The notes: generated by a model not told the origin, from the sequence alone. Counted from the first letter of the stretch, positions 52,083 to 60,997 are shown. The stretch: 64,000 nucleotides of DNA from Enterococcus mundtii (GCF_013394305.1 NZ_AP019810.1:3048344-3112343); one strand, 5' to 3'. Numbers and translations: made by a program.

Positions 52083-52193
52083 AATTATTTCAATTATACG
52101 CGTGTGGGCTGGGGCGCCTATCTTTGGAGTGTTTATGATTCTAGAACCCAAATCTTTACGATCATCAGTATTTATTTAGCAGAACAGGGGTAA
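52083..52193 (+). pseudogene. C-terminal remnant of a C-type paralogue
   Basis: 36 codons starting at 52083 read NYFNYTRVGWGAYLWSVYD and end FTIISIYLAEQG, the family C terminus, without an upstream gene. It is likely left from unequal recombination with the gene just before it. Confidence 0.75.
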
Positions 52194-52269
52194 GAGAATA
52201 ACACACCTATAATTAGGTTAAACAATTGAATCATTTAGTAAAAGTAAATAATTGGGTAATAAAAACATA

Positions 52270-52345
52270 GGGAAACCGAAAACTGATCATTATGAAATGT
52301 ATGCAGAGAAATTTCATTCATCGGATTTTGACTCAATTTTCAGTG
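52270..52345 (+). pseudogene. Mid-region remnant of a C-type paralogue
   Basis: The frame GKPKTDHYEMYAEKFHSS, then DFDSIF, aligns with AGKSVTHEMYVAKFLELNSDSII of the intact C-type gene (its residues about 67-90). It has no start and no signature end, so it is a second scrap in the same gap. Confidence 0.55.
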
Positions 52346-52409
52346 CTTGGTGCTTTATTGACTACATAATAGAAAAGAAAACATCACATAAAAGAAAGGA
52401 AAAATCAAT

Positions 52410-52952
52410 TTGAAATTATTAGATGGAGAGACGTATCGATTCCCTTTGACTATGATGGAGAATAATATCCCGATTCTTTTTCTATTCTTTCATGAGAAAG
52501 ATTACGAGGAAGATAGCAGTCATCAACAAGCAGCAATTCAGCTTGTTAAGTTTGCGAACCAGAAAAAAAGATATCCTATGATTACTTGGAATAAGCAGGA
52601 ACATTTAGATAACCGAATACAAGAATATACAATAAATCCTACGCTCATGACCGCTCGACGTTTAAGTCACGAGGTTTTTTTCTCAATTTCTCGGAAACCT
52701 AAACAACCGTTTCTTTCAAATTATGCTTATGCATTCTTCCAGATGTCTTCATACTATCTCGGAAAAGTAGACCATTTTATTCAAATGAACGATATTCTTT
52801 TTCCAGATAAAGAGCAACTGATTATTTATGAGTGGAATAATACTTGGTCAGATTATTTTCATTATGGCAGACAGCATAGAGGAGCTTTTATATGGACGAT
52901 CTATGATTCTAAAAGAAATAAGTTTACGGTGATCAATGCAAGCATTTTATGA
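52410..52952 (+). CDS. A-type array paralogue, candidate immunity protein
   Basis: 180 residues from TTG 52410, AAAGGA nine bases ahead. A subtype: MKLLDGETYRFPLTMMENNI, SSHQQAAIQLVKFANQKKR, YTINPTLMTARR, FFQMSSYY, then LFPDKEQLIIYEWNNTWSDYF and GAFIWTIYDSKRNKFTVINAS. It runs close up to the B-type copy that follows (overlap or short gap), keeping the A-then-B order. Confidence 0.7.
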   Translation: MKLLDGETYRFPLTMMENNIPILFLFFHEKDYEEDSSHQQAAIQLVKFANQKKRYPMITWNKQEHLDNRIQEYTINPTLMTARRLSHEVFFSISRKPKQPFLSNYAYAFFQMSSYYLGKVDHFIQMNDILFPDKEQLIIYEWNNTWSDYFHYGRQHRGAFIWTIYDSKRNKFTVINASIL

Positions 52953-52972
52953 GATTAGGAGAAAAATATAAT

Positions 52973-53550
52973 ATGGAGTTTTTACTACAGGAAACAGAAG
53001 TATTGAGCCAAAAATTAGAGGAGAAAGCATTATTTACAAGACGTTTAAATTTAGACTTTGTTTACTTTAAAGAGAAGAATTACCGAAATGTGGAGAGTCA
53101 TCAACAAGCAGCGATTGAATTTATAAAGGTGATGAACAAAAAAAGAGTAGGGTACTCATGTGTTCATTCAACAGAATTACATTGTTTTGATGATTTACCT
53201 ATTTTTATTAAGTCTTTGGCTTATCCTTATGCAGTGAACCCAGAGTTGATGTATGCGAAATCAGTATTGCCTCCTGCCTTTTTCTCTACTAAATGTGAGA
53301 ATGGTAAATATGAATCTTCCTATGCTTATTCCATACTCTCACAGATATATAAACCTCAGCGAGAAGAGATTTTTTTAAAAGCCAATGAGTATCTATTTCC
53401 TGTACAAGAGAACCTAATAATCTACCAATGGAATAATGATTGGTCAAATTATTTTTCAATAGGGAGAGAGGAGTAGGGGCTTATTTATGAACGATTTATG
53501 AGAGGGAAACTGAAAAATTTACAGTGATAGGTGCTTCGATGAGGTACTGA
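52973..53550 (+). pseudogene. B-type array paralogue with C-terminal frameshift and nonsense
   Basis: Start ATG 52973 (GGAGA ahead; an ATG at 52949 overlaps the previous gene). It is intact through WNNDWSNYFSIGRE, then the frame stops at TAG (53474-53476). In the shifted frame the missing end is visible as GAYL, then TGA in place of the family TGG of LWTIY, then TIYE...KFTVIGAS to 53550. Two lesions, so truncated before the conserved end. A product of about 167 residues could still be made. Confidence 0.75.
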
Positions 53551-53604
53551 ATACTACGTGAAAAATACTATCGAGTACATACAACATTTCTAGAGGAGGG
53601 AAAG

Positions 53605-54159
53605 ATGAAATTTTTGGAAAAGGAAACAGATCGATTTGTACTGACTATGGTTGAAAAAAATATCTGTATGAAAGAGCTCGTACTTACTTACGGCTTCTTC
53701 CATGAAGAAAATTACAAAGGGGAAGAAAGTCACAAAAAAGCAGCACTTGCCTTTGTGACAGCAATCAATCAAAAGAGAGGACATACAAAAATTGAGTATA
53801 CGGATAGAGTAAATTTCCCTGTCAATCTGAGAAAAACTTATTCCATCAATCAACTACTGATGCAAGGGTTTATAATCGAAGGGAATGTTTTCTTTTCTAC
53901 AGCCTATGATTCGGACAAGAAATATACTTCCGATTATGCCACTGCTTTCTTTAAATTATCTTCATCTTATAAAGGAGAGGAGAAAGATTTTATTCAATTG
54001 AACAATCATATCTTTGAAAATAGAGCCAAACTGATTATTTATCAATGGAACAATACTTGGTCAGATTATTTTTCTTACATAAAGAAGATGAATGGAGCTG
54101 CTTACTTATGGACAGTTTACGATGAAGAAAGTAAGAAGTTCACAGTTTTAGGAACTTGA
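53605..54159 (+). CDS. A-type array paralogue, candidate immunity protein
   Basis: 184 residues, ATG with GAGGAGGG. It is the intact counterpart of the deleted copy at 50221: MKFLEKETDRFVLTMVEKNI, ESHKKAALAFVTAINQKRG, YSINQLLMQG, then IIYQWNNTWSDYF, AAYLWTVYD and KKFTVLGT. The upstream ACATACAACATTTCTAGAGG is shared with that copy. 18 bases separate it from the B-type gene, so the pair is probably one transcript. Confidence 0.72.
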   Translation: MKFLEKETDRFVLTMVEKNICMKELVLTYGFFHEENYKGEESHKKAALAFVTAINQKRGHTKIEYTDRVNFPVNLRKTYSINQLLMQGFIIEGNVFFSTAYDSDKKYTSDYATAFFKLSSSYKGEEKDFIQLNNHIFENRAKLIIYQWNNTWSDYFSYIKKMNGAAYLWTVYDEESKKFTVLGT

Positions 54160-54177
54160 GAAAGAAGGAGGTCGATC

Positions 54178-54759
54178 ATGAGATTATTGAGAAAAGAAAC
54201 ATTTGAGTTTAAACAAAATGCCCACAAGAGAAACATTCCAGTGCAGGGTCTTTTGATAGATTATGTTTTTTTCGAGGAGAGCGAGTATAAAGGGCGCTCT
54301 AGTCATCGAAAAGTAGCACTTGAATTTATTAAAGTGATGAATGAAAAAAGGGATGTTCCAGGAATTTACTATACTGAATTACTTTATTTTGATTGTTTAC
54401 CTAGATATGGCAATCAACTCCAGTATAGATATGCCGTGAATCCAGACTTAATGTATGGGAAACTCTCAACGATCGAGGAGTTAATATCAATAGACAACAA
54501 AAGTGCAGGTGGTTATCAATCTATGTATACCTTTCTTTTTCTTCATCCTCCGTACAGCTATGGTGGTAAAAAAGACCACTTTATACAACTTAATGATTGG
54601 TTGTTTCCTAATAAAAAAACGCTAACGGTGTATGAATGGAACAGCGAATGGTCAAATTACTTTTCTTTTGGAAGAGAATTATATGATGGATTTTTATGGA
54701 CGATATATGACAAAGCACAACATAAATTTACAGTGATCGGAATTTCAATAGCTGATTGA
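54178..54759 (+). CDS. B-type array paralogue, candidate immunity protein
   Basis: 193 residues, ATG with AAGGAGG. Close to the B copy at 50726: MRLLRKETFEFKQN, SSHRKVALEFIKVMNEKRD, YAVNPDLMYGK, FLHPPYSYGG, LFPNKKTLTVYEWNSEWSNYF, FLWTIYD and KFTVIGIS. No signal peptide. Last plus-strand member, convergent with the toxin-immunity pair. Confidence 0.72.
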   Translation: MRLLRKETFEFKQNAHKRNIPVQGLLIDYVFFEESEYKGRSSHRKVALEFIKVMNEKRDVPGIYYTELLYFDCLPRYGNQLQYRYAVNPDLMYGKLSTIEELISIDNKSAGGYQSMYTFLFLHPPYSYGGKKDHFIQLNDWLFPNKKTLTVYEWNSEWSNYFSFGRELYDGFLWTIYDKAQHKFTVIGISIAD

Positions 54760-54784
54760 ATAACACAATTGATCAAGTATAATA

Positions 54785-54825
54785 ATATGCAACTGAAAGT
54801 CATGTGATGACTCTCAGTTGCATAT
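54785..54825. terminator. Hairpin between convergent array genes (repeat copy 2)
   Basis: ATATGCAACTGAAAGTCAT pairs with ATGACTCTCAGTTGCATAT around a short loop; usable from both strands. Confidence 0.72.
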
Positions 54826-54870
54826 GTAAATAAGTGAAGAAAAAGCATTTTTTCAAATACGGGTTCATCA

Positions 54871-55488
54871 CTAAGGATTCAAAAATACACTGATTACTGT
54901 AAATCGTTTTCTTTTTTCATCGTAAATACTCCATAAATATGCACCGTAACAATCACGCGCACGATTAAAGCGATTGGAGAAGGATGCATCCCACTCGTAG
55001 ATTTTTAAATGCTCTCTTTCAGGAAAGAATCGTTGATTAAGCACTAAAAATTGTTCTTTACTCACTGTAGTTGTTTGAGTTTCATGGAAAAAGGCTTTTT
55101 CATAGGCTCCTCTATTTTTAAATAGGATTTCAGGATTAATTTTTTCTGCTTTCATCATTTCTTTATTGACGTAAATCGGGTTTGTTTTCCAACCTAAATA
55201 ATCAGGGTCTCTTTTGATATAGATGAGCGGATTAGCTTTTATTGAACAGAAATACTCGTTGAATCGTTCTATACTAGCAGGGTTTCCAGTTTTTACTCTG
55301 AGGTCTGATGCCCAGTGGTTACATTGGGCGATTCGATGTAAAAACTCTAGATATCCTATTATAGCTTGCTGGTGACTGTGAATTCCTTGATAATATGGTT
55401 CATTAAAGAAGCTATAATTAACATAATTTGGTATATTTTCTCCATTCCAATCCCGGCATGCTAGTGTTTCTTTTTCTAATAGTTCCAT
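54871..55488 (-). CDS. C-type paralogue next to the RNase A-like toxin, candidate cognate immunity protein
   Basis: 205 residues, ATG with AGGAGG upstream on the minus strand. MELLEKETLACRDWNG, IHSHQQAIIGYLEFLHRI, VNKEMMKAEKINPEILFKN, LVLNQRFFPEREHLKIYEW and the end GAYLWSIYDEKRKRFTVISVF. No signal peptide, so cytosolic. It starts 125 bases after the stop of the 626-residue secreted toxin on the same strand; toxin first, immunity second is the usual order for polymorphic toxins. A weak hairpin (AGAAAAAG/CTTTTTCT) lies in the gap. Immunity role is inferred from position and from the paralogue bank. Confidence 0.7.
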   Translation of the reverse strand: MELLEKETLACRDWNGENIPNYVNYSFFNEPYYQGIHSHQQAIIGYLEFLHRIAQCNHWASDLRVKTGNPASIERFNEYFCSIKANPLIYIKRDPDYLGWKTNPIYVNKEMMKAEKINPEILFKNRGAYEKAFFHETQTTTVSKEQFLVLNQRFFPEREHLKIYEWDASFSNRFNRARDCYGAYLWSIYDEKRKRFTVISVFLNP

Positions 55489-55613
55489 CTACTTTCCTCC
55501 TTTATGTCACTCAATTTCTTAAACCTCCAGTGTTCGAGAAATCGGAAGGTTAAATTAGAAAAAGATGAATCTTTAAATCCACCTTTTTCTGATTATTTTC
55601 TAACGAACTTCTA

Positions 55614-57494
55614 TCAACTAGGACTCCATCCCTGAACCGTTCTTTCTAAATCAGGAAATGCAGTAACAATAAAATATTTTCTATTTTTTCGGACTGCTTG
55701 TTTGGTTTTTCGGATCATGACCTTTGCATAAGGGATGTGCTCATGCCGATCAAATTGATTAGGTATTGTGGTTTTTGATAAACCAAAACCTAGAGAAACC
55801 CCTAATGACAATTGACCATAGGATCGATAAGAAATCGAATTGCTATTTTCTGGTAAATTGCAGTAACCTAAGTCGAAGCCTTTATCTCCGGCTAATAAAT
55901 TTTCATGTTTTGCTGTCCAAATGGCATAGTTGACTATTAATAAAGCTTGGAGGGCGTTGTGAAAACTTGTAGTATATTTTAGTTCGTCGTCACCTTCCAT
56001 TCTAGTTAACAAGGTGTCCCAATTTTGAATAACATGATCTGTAATCGTATGGCCTTTGCCACCATGAGCATAGTACTCATCATAGATTAAGTCGAGGGGG
56101 GTATACCAGGCATCTTCGTTATCGTCATATTTACGTAGTTCAGCCACCAGAGTTTTGTAGCTAGCAATGGTCCAGTCCCCTAATGCTGAATCAATTAAAG
56201 TTTCATTTGTTCCTTCATTGATTATGCTTCCTGTTTCTGGATCAAATGTCCTTCGCCTACCGTTAATCGTAAGAGCATTATCATAAGGTATTGACTCTTC
56301 ACTATAAGAAAACTCAATCGCTCCAACTAAATGCGCTGGAACGGCTTGTTGCGTTTGAGCATAGATAAAGTTCCCAGCGTGATCCAATACAACTGCGGCA
56401 CCATATAATGTAGCGATCATTCCTGATGGATCAAAGTCTAACCCATTGTTGTTTGGAGCCAAGGCTTCGCTTAAACTTTGGCTGATTTGGCTGGTTCGTT
56501 CATCATATGCGACAGCCATTTCTTGGGCAGTTTCAATAGCTAAGGCCTTAGAAGGTTCATTGACGACCCCAAATTCAAAGGGTGTGGTTGCTTGGACGTA
56601 GTCGAGCAATTGTTCTTTTGTTGTGATCTCTGTTAAGAGCGTAGAGATGCTCGTATCAAGCTTGACTTGATAATTAAAAGGTTCTGGGAAATCATAGCCG
56701 TAGTAAGAAGAACCGGTGATGTTCAAGATGGCATCATCTGCACCACGAACGGATTCGCCATACTGGATGCTTTCTAAAACGAAAAACTCATTCTGGGAGA
56801 GAGAATCGGCTAGTGACGTGTTACGTCCGACCACCGCTGCTTGCTCTCGTAGTGTCCAAGGAATGGTGTAGTTGATGTAGCGACGATAGAGTTCAACACG
56901 GTCACTGACGCTGAAAGTAAAGATTCCGTGGTCGCTCTCGCCAGTCAAGTACTCACGCATCAACGCATTGCTTGTTACATCTTGTGCGTAGCGGTTTTGT
57001 AAGGCTGCGGAGAAATTGTAGGTATTTGTTGTCGAATCAATTCCAGACATTGCAAAAGCGTTCAGTTCATTTTGAGTGGAGGCACTGCTACCGATCGATT
57101 CAAATAAGCCACTGTTTGTTTTCGCTAAATCAGCTGTTGCTACGCCTAAAGAGGCACCGAGCTGATAAAAACCGACCCCTAGACCAATTCCTAGTAGAGC
57201 GGGGGCAAGAACAGCGGAGGCGGCGGTCGACAGTAAGCCAGCGCTAAGTGTACTACCTGATAAACCAGATGCATAAGCAGACATGCTGATTCCATTAAAA
57301 ACGTTTAAGGCAACTGCTGCATTTTGTGGTTCTGCGGACGAAGGAATCGCTGAGGTGGTATCGATCGGAACGATGGTTTCGTCAGGTTGGGTTATTTCGC
57401 CAGCGATCGCTTCTTGGGCGTGGACATCAAGTGGCAAAGTGGCAAAAGGTGCGAGCAACAGACCAACAAGTAATAGGCGATAAAATTTTTTCAT
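55614..57494 (-). CDS. Secreted polymorphic toxin with C-terminal RNase A-like domain
   Basis: 626 residues, ATG with AAGGAG upstream. A Sec signal peptide (1-26) likely ends at VHAQE. A Gly/Ala/Leu-rich hydrophobic segment follows (about 78-125), possibly for membrane crossing. The central 150-460 is unrecognised. The C terminus (about 470-626) fits the bacterial CdiA-CT RNase A-like domain: G-H-T-x3-H-V with H482 and H487, R498 eleven residues after H487, SFHNALQALLIVN, then AKVMIRKT and YFIVTAFP ending at 614 (T611 near the family's C-terminal catalytic Thr). The family Tyr two residues after that Thr is Phe613 here. Predicted RNase acting in a competitor cell. No LXG, WXG or LPXTG signals. 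Domain call is from memory of the family pattern. Confidence 0.7.
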   Translation of the reverse strand: MKKFYRLLLVGLLLAPFATLPLDVHAQEAIAGEITQPDETIVPIDTTSAIPSSAEPQNAAVALNVFNGISMSAYASGLSGSTLSAGLLSTAASAVLAPALLGIGLGVGFYQLGASLGVATADLAKTNSGLFESIGSSASTQNELNAFAMSGIDSTTNTYNFSAALQNRYAQDVTSNALMREYLTGESDHGIFTFSVSDRVELYRRYINYTIPWTLREQAAVVGRNTSLADSLSQNEFFVLESIQYGESVRGADDAILNITGSSYYGYDFPEPFNYQVKLDTSISTLLTEITTKEQLLDYVQATTPFEFGVVNEPSKALAIETAQEMAVAYDERTSQISQSLSEALAPNNNGLDFDPSGMIATLYGAAVVLDHAGNFIYAQTQQAVPAHLVGAIEFSYSEESIPYDNALTINGRRRTFDPETGSIINEGTNETLIDSALGDWTIASYKTLVAELRKYDDNEDAWYTPLDLIYDEYYAHGGKGHTITDHVIQNWDTLLTRMEGDDELKYTTSFHNALQALLIVNYAIWTAKHENLLAGDKGFDLGYCNLPENSNSISYRSYGQLSLGVSLGFGLSKTTIPNQFDRHEHIPYAKVMIRKTKQAVRKNRKYFIVTAFPDLERTVQGWSPS

Positions 57495-57909
57495 TTTTTA
57501 CTCCTTTTTATCAAATGGCTTGAGTGACTACCAACAGTTCAACTACCAAAAACCTCCTTATTTGTGTCGTAGGTTGCTTAATTATATTTTCCAAAATATA
57601 ACAATAAACTTCAAGTTTATTTAAAATTATAATTATAAAAAAACTCATTTTTTTATATAGTTATTTTCTTTGCAAATACTAATTATATGTTAAGACATGC
57701 TGTTCTTTTATCAATGTTTTTATCCTTATTTAAAAATAACAGCATGATAATAATAAAAAGGTAAATGTTCTTCTTTAGGTGATTATAGTTATTTTTTTGT
57801 AACGCTTTTTTCCATTCAACAAAAACATCTTCAATTTTTTCGCTATTCTTTTTGAAAACCATTTGGTAAACTGTTAAAGAATTCTTATTTTATCAAGAGG
57901 AGGAAAAAC
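57495..57909. other. AT-rich spacer between toxin gene and topB
   Basis: 415 very AT-rich bases holding the divergent 5' regions of the toxin gene (minus) and topB (plus). No ORF, RNA motif or clear promoter pair was found by eye. Confidence 0.4.
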
Positions 57910-60081
57910 ATGAAAACAGTGATACTTGCTGAAAAGCCTTCTCAAGCAAAAGCGTATGCGGAAACGTTCAAAAAAAAGAAAAAGCAGGAAGGTTATTTTG
58001 AAGTCAGCGATCCACTATTCACAGGTGAAGTAACAATCACTTATGGATTTGGTCATTTAGTGGAAATGGTTCCTCCTGGAGAGTATGAAGAACGCTGGGC
58101 GAAGTGGTCATTGCCCAACTTGCCGATATTTCCTGACCAATTTAAATATACGGTGCCTCCAGAGAAACGGAGCCAATTCGCCATTGTCAAACGACAATTG
58201 CAAGCAGCTAATACGATCATTATCGCAACAGATAGTGACCGTGAAGGTGAAGCGATTGCTTGGTCGATCATCCAGCAAGCAAAAGCCTTTACGAAGCAAA
58301 AGCAGTACTTACGTTTATGGATCAATTCATTGGAAAAAGAAGCCATCTATCAAGGGTTCAAACAACTGAAACCGGCGGAGCAATTTTATCCAAAATACAA
58401 AGAAGCACAAGCACGTCAACATGCGGATTGGCTGATCGGGATGAATGGCAGTCCACTGTATAGTTTGCTGCTGCAACAAAAAGGAATCTCAGGGAGCTTC
58501 TCCTTAGGGCGCGTGCAAACACCAACGCTTTATATGATCTACCAGTTACAAGAAGAAATCAGGAAGTTTAAAAAAGAGCCTTATTTCGAAGGAGAAGCGC
58601 AGATCAAAAGTCAACATGGGCAGTTTGTCGGTAAAATCGAGCCGAAACAAACTTTTAAGACTGCGAACGAATTAGTTACTGCGATTGAGGGAAAAGGAGC
58701 GCATTTAGGAAAACAACAAGGAACGATCTTACAAGTAACGAAAAAAGAAAAACAACAAAGTAGTCCACGTTTGTTTTCTTTGTCAAGTTTACAATCGAAA
58801 ATGAATCAACTGATGAAAGTCAGTGCGAAAGCCACACTTGATGCAGTTCAAGGTTTGTACGAAAGTAAGTTTTTGAGTTATCCTCGAACAGATTCTTTTT
58901 ACATTACAGAAAGCGAACACCAGTATCTTGTCCAAAATCTTGATCGCTATAAAGCGTTTTTAGGGATCACAGAGGTAGCGACACCAGAAACATTTCCTAA
59001 AAAACGATATGTGGATGCAAAAAAAGTCCAAGAGCATCATGCGATCATTCCCACAAAAACGATACCGACGAAGGAACGTTTTGCGAAGCTTTCCCGACTA
59101 GAGCAAGCGATCTATTTGCAGGTGATGCGTACGACTTTAGCAATGTTTGCAGAAAATTATCGCTATGAAGAAACCGTGATCCTTACAGGAGTGGAACGAT
59201 TGCGTTTAAAAAGTGTCGGGAAACGTCCGATTGCAGAAGGCTGGCAACAAGTCTTGACCGTAAAAAGCAAGAAAAAATCAGATGGTCAGCTTTTGCCTAA
59301 AGTTAGTGAACAAGAGGTAGTGGCTGTTGATCTGAGAAGGCTTGAGAAAGAGACTCAACCGCCTAAGCCCTACAATGAGGGAACGCTGATCACTGCGATG
59401 AAAACCGCAGGAAAGACCTTAGATGATGAAGAAGCGCAAGAGATTCTGAAAGAAGTGGAAGGGATCGGAACGGAAGCTACCCGCGCGAGCATTATTGAAA
59501 ACTTGAAACAAAGGCACTATATCGAAGTCAATAAAAATGATATTCAAGTGACTGCCAAAGGTATCACTTTGTGTAAAGCAGTAGCAGGAGAATCTTTACT
59601 GACAAGTGCTGAGATGACGGCGCGGTGGGAAAGTTATCTAAAAAAAATCGGTGAACGGCAAGGAACACCGGAAGTCTTTTTAGAAAATATCAAAAAATTT
59701 ATTCTGCATTTATTAGAAGTCGTCCCAGAACAAGTAAAAACAGTCGACTTGTCGGAAGAGCAAAGCGGCTTGATGCAAATCGAAGCAATGGAGAAGAAGA
59801 ATGACCAAGTCGGGCGTTGTCCGAAATGTAAAAAAGGCATTGTGATGTTGTATCCAAAAATCGCGACATGTACGAACAAGGAATGTGATTTTAAATTATG
59901 GCCTACGATTGCTAAGAAGAAATTGACTAAAACAAATCTTAGAGAGTTACTCTCAAAGGGAAAGACCAGAAAAGTGGTCAAAGGATTCACGGGGAAAAAA
60001 GGAAAGTTTGATGCTGTCCTTATTTTGAAAGAAGATTTAACGATCGGCTTTTCATTTCCTTGGATGGAAAAACAAGAGTAG
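57910..60081 (+). CDS. topB: DNA topoisomerase III
   Basis: 723-residue type IA topoisomerase that unlinks single-strand crossings. The Toprim motif ATDSDREGEAIAW is intact and the catalytic Tyr is in FLSYPRTDSFYI. A C-terminal zinc-ribbon-like segment follows: CPKCKKG with CTNKECDF. GAGGAGG precedes the ATG. TopB paralogues also travel on mobile elements, but nothing else here suggests one. 76 bases before a small membrane protein gene. Confidence 0.92.
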   Translation: MKTVILAEKPSQAKAYAETFKKKKKQEGYFEVSDPLFTGEVTITYGFGHLVEMVPPGEYEERWAKWSLPNLPIFPDQFKYTVPPEKRSQFAIVKRQLQAANTIIIATDSDREGEAIAWSIIQQAKAFTKQKQYLRLWINSLEKEAIYQGFKQLKPAEQFYPKYKEAQARQHADWLIGMNGSPLYSLLLQQKGISGSFSLGRVQTPTLYMIYQLQEEIRKFKKEPYFEGEAQIKSQHGQFVGKIEPKQTFKTANELVTAIEGKGAHLGKQQGTILQVTKKEKQQSSPRLFSLSSLQSKMNQLMKVSAKATLDAVQGLYESKFLSYPRTDSFYITESEHQYLVQNLDRYKAFLGITEVATPETFPKKRYVDAKKVQEHHAIIPTKTIPTKERFAKLSRLEQAIYLQVMRTTLAMFAENYRYEETVILTGVERLRLKSVGKRPIAEGWQQVLTVKSKKKSDGQLLPKVSEQEVVAVDLRRLEKETQPPKPYNEGTLITAMKTAGKTLDDEEAQEILKEVEGIGTEATRASIIENLKQRHYIEVNKNDIQVTAKGITLCKAVAGESLLTSAEMTARWESYLKKIGERQGTPEVFLENIKKFILHLLEVVPEQVKTVDLSEEQSGLMQIEAMEKKNDQVGRCPKCKKGIVMLYPKIATCTNKECDFKLWPTIAKKKLTKTNLRELLSKGKTRKVVKGFTGKKGKFDAVLILKEDLTIGFSFPWMEKQE

Positions 60082-60157
60082 GTATATATATTCCGAAAAG
60101 TAAAAATACCTAAACCAAAAAATACTAAAGTAATCATTATTAGAGGAGTACTTGTAC

Positions 60158-60472
60158 GTGAAAAAAATCAATTCGCTTTTGAATTATGCAATGGGGTTGT
60201 TAACGCTGGTTGCGCTATATCAAGCAGTTATTGCATATCCAGAATACGGAACCAAATTATTAGCTATTACAAAACATCCGACTGGCTACTCACCGACGGT
60301 CATTTTGACAACTTTGACCGCAGCAGCCAAAAGTGGCACTTACTTGTTGCATACAACGAGTAGTCTACTGAAAAGAAAGAAACAGCGGAAACAGTTGCTT
60401 TTCGTATTAGCTGCGGCGGGTGTTGTTTATTTCTTACCGGTGATTACGCAATTTATTCAACAGTTCATATAA
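60158..60472 (+). CDS. Small two-helix membrane protein, function unknown
   Basis: 104 residues from GTG 60158 (GAGGAG nine bases ahead); a TTG at 60152 is too close to that site. Two membrane segments (about 7-27 and 82-100) with a basic KRKKQRKQ patch before the second. No family recognised. Followed by a terminator shared with the convergent GNAT gene. Confidence 0.6.
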   Translation: MKKINSLLNYAMGLLTLVALYQAVIAYPEYGTKLLAITKHPTGYSPTVILTTLTAAAKSGTYLLHTTSSLLKRKKQRKQLLFVLAAAGVVYFLPVITQFIQQFI

Positions 60473-60478
60473 ATAGAT

Positions 60479-60528
60479 AAAAAAGACGACGATAAGAGAA
60501 AAATTTCCTTATTCGCCGTCTTTTTTTA
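60479..60528. terminator. Bidirectional terminator
   Basis: AAAAAAGACGACGATAAG pairs with CTTATTCGCCGTCTTTTTTT. It lies between convergent genes and overlaps the end of the acetyltransferase gene. Confidence 0.85.
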
Positions 60529-60997
60529 ACTCTTTAATATACCAAGCGTCCATCGTCGAGTGTTCAGAACCTGCTAGTGGATCAGCTATCAAGTGAAAGC
60601 CGAACTTTTCATATAGTTTACAAGCAGGCTTTAATAAATGCATCGTTTCTAAATAGCATTGACGGTAATGTTGAGTGGCATAAGACAATGCTGTTTCCAT
60701 CAATTGGTTGGCAATTCCTAAACCTTTTGCTTCTGGGGCTAAGTACAATTTTTGTAATTCACATATCTGCTTTTGCTCGTCAAAAGGTGTGATTCCGATT
60801 CCGCCAACTACTTTATTTTCTAATTCCACCACCCAATAAGCAGCACAGGGGAGAGCATGGTAGTAGTCTGTTAAATGGTCTAATTGGGGGTCGAAATAGG
60901 CAGTTCCTTCAATCGCTAAATCGAGTGATTCTAGGGAAGTTTGAATAATTTCTTTGATGATTGGATCATCTTGTGGTTTGATTTCTCGTATCAGCAT
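60509..60997 (-). CDS. GNAT family N-acetyltransferase
   Basis: 162 residues. The acetyl-CoA motif is KLYLAPEAKGLGIANQLM (signature EAKGLGIA), and the fold ends with CKLYEKFGFHLI. The opening IREIKPQDDPII is typical. GGAGCC upstream. Substrate unknown; unlike the GNAT at 2361 it has the longer form with an acidic first helix. Confidence 0.85.
   Translation of the reverse strand: MLIREIKPQDDPIIKEIIQTSLESLDLAIEGTAYFDPQLDHLTDYYHALPCAAYWVVELENKVVGGIGITPFDEQKQICELQKLYLAPEAKGLGIANQLMETALSYATQHYRQCYLETMHLLKPACKLYEKFGFHLIADPLAGSEHSTMDAWYIKELKKDGE

Larger units (their letters stand above)
54781..55488. repeat. Long direct repeat, right copy
   Basis: Matches 49121-49827 over about 708 bases in the same orientation, including the hairpin and the C-type minus-strand gene. 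Confidence 0.75.

Noticed and set aside
49121-55488. Transposon or integron explanation for the paralogue array
   Set aside because: No transposase, integrase, terminal inverted repeats or attC-like sites were seen; the repeats are explained by duplicated genes.
49121-55488. CRISPR array
   Set aside because: The repeats are whole genes, not short units with spacers; no short regularly spaced repeats appear anywhere in the window.
50221-55488. DUF3885-type proteins as identity of the array family
   Set aside because: I considered it because of size and Lactobacillales context, but the W-N-N-x-W-S-x-Y-F / LWTIYD signature does not match what I recall of that domain.
59634-60137. 167-codon minus-strand frame at the end of topB
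   Set aside because: Antisense to the topB C terminus; no ribosome site and no recognisable motif.
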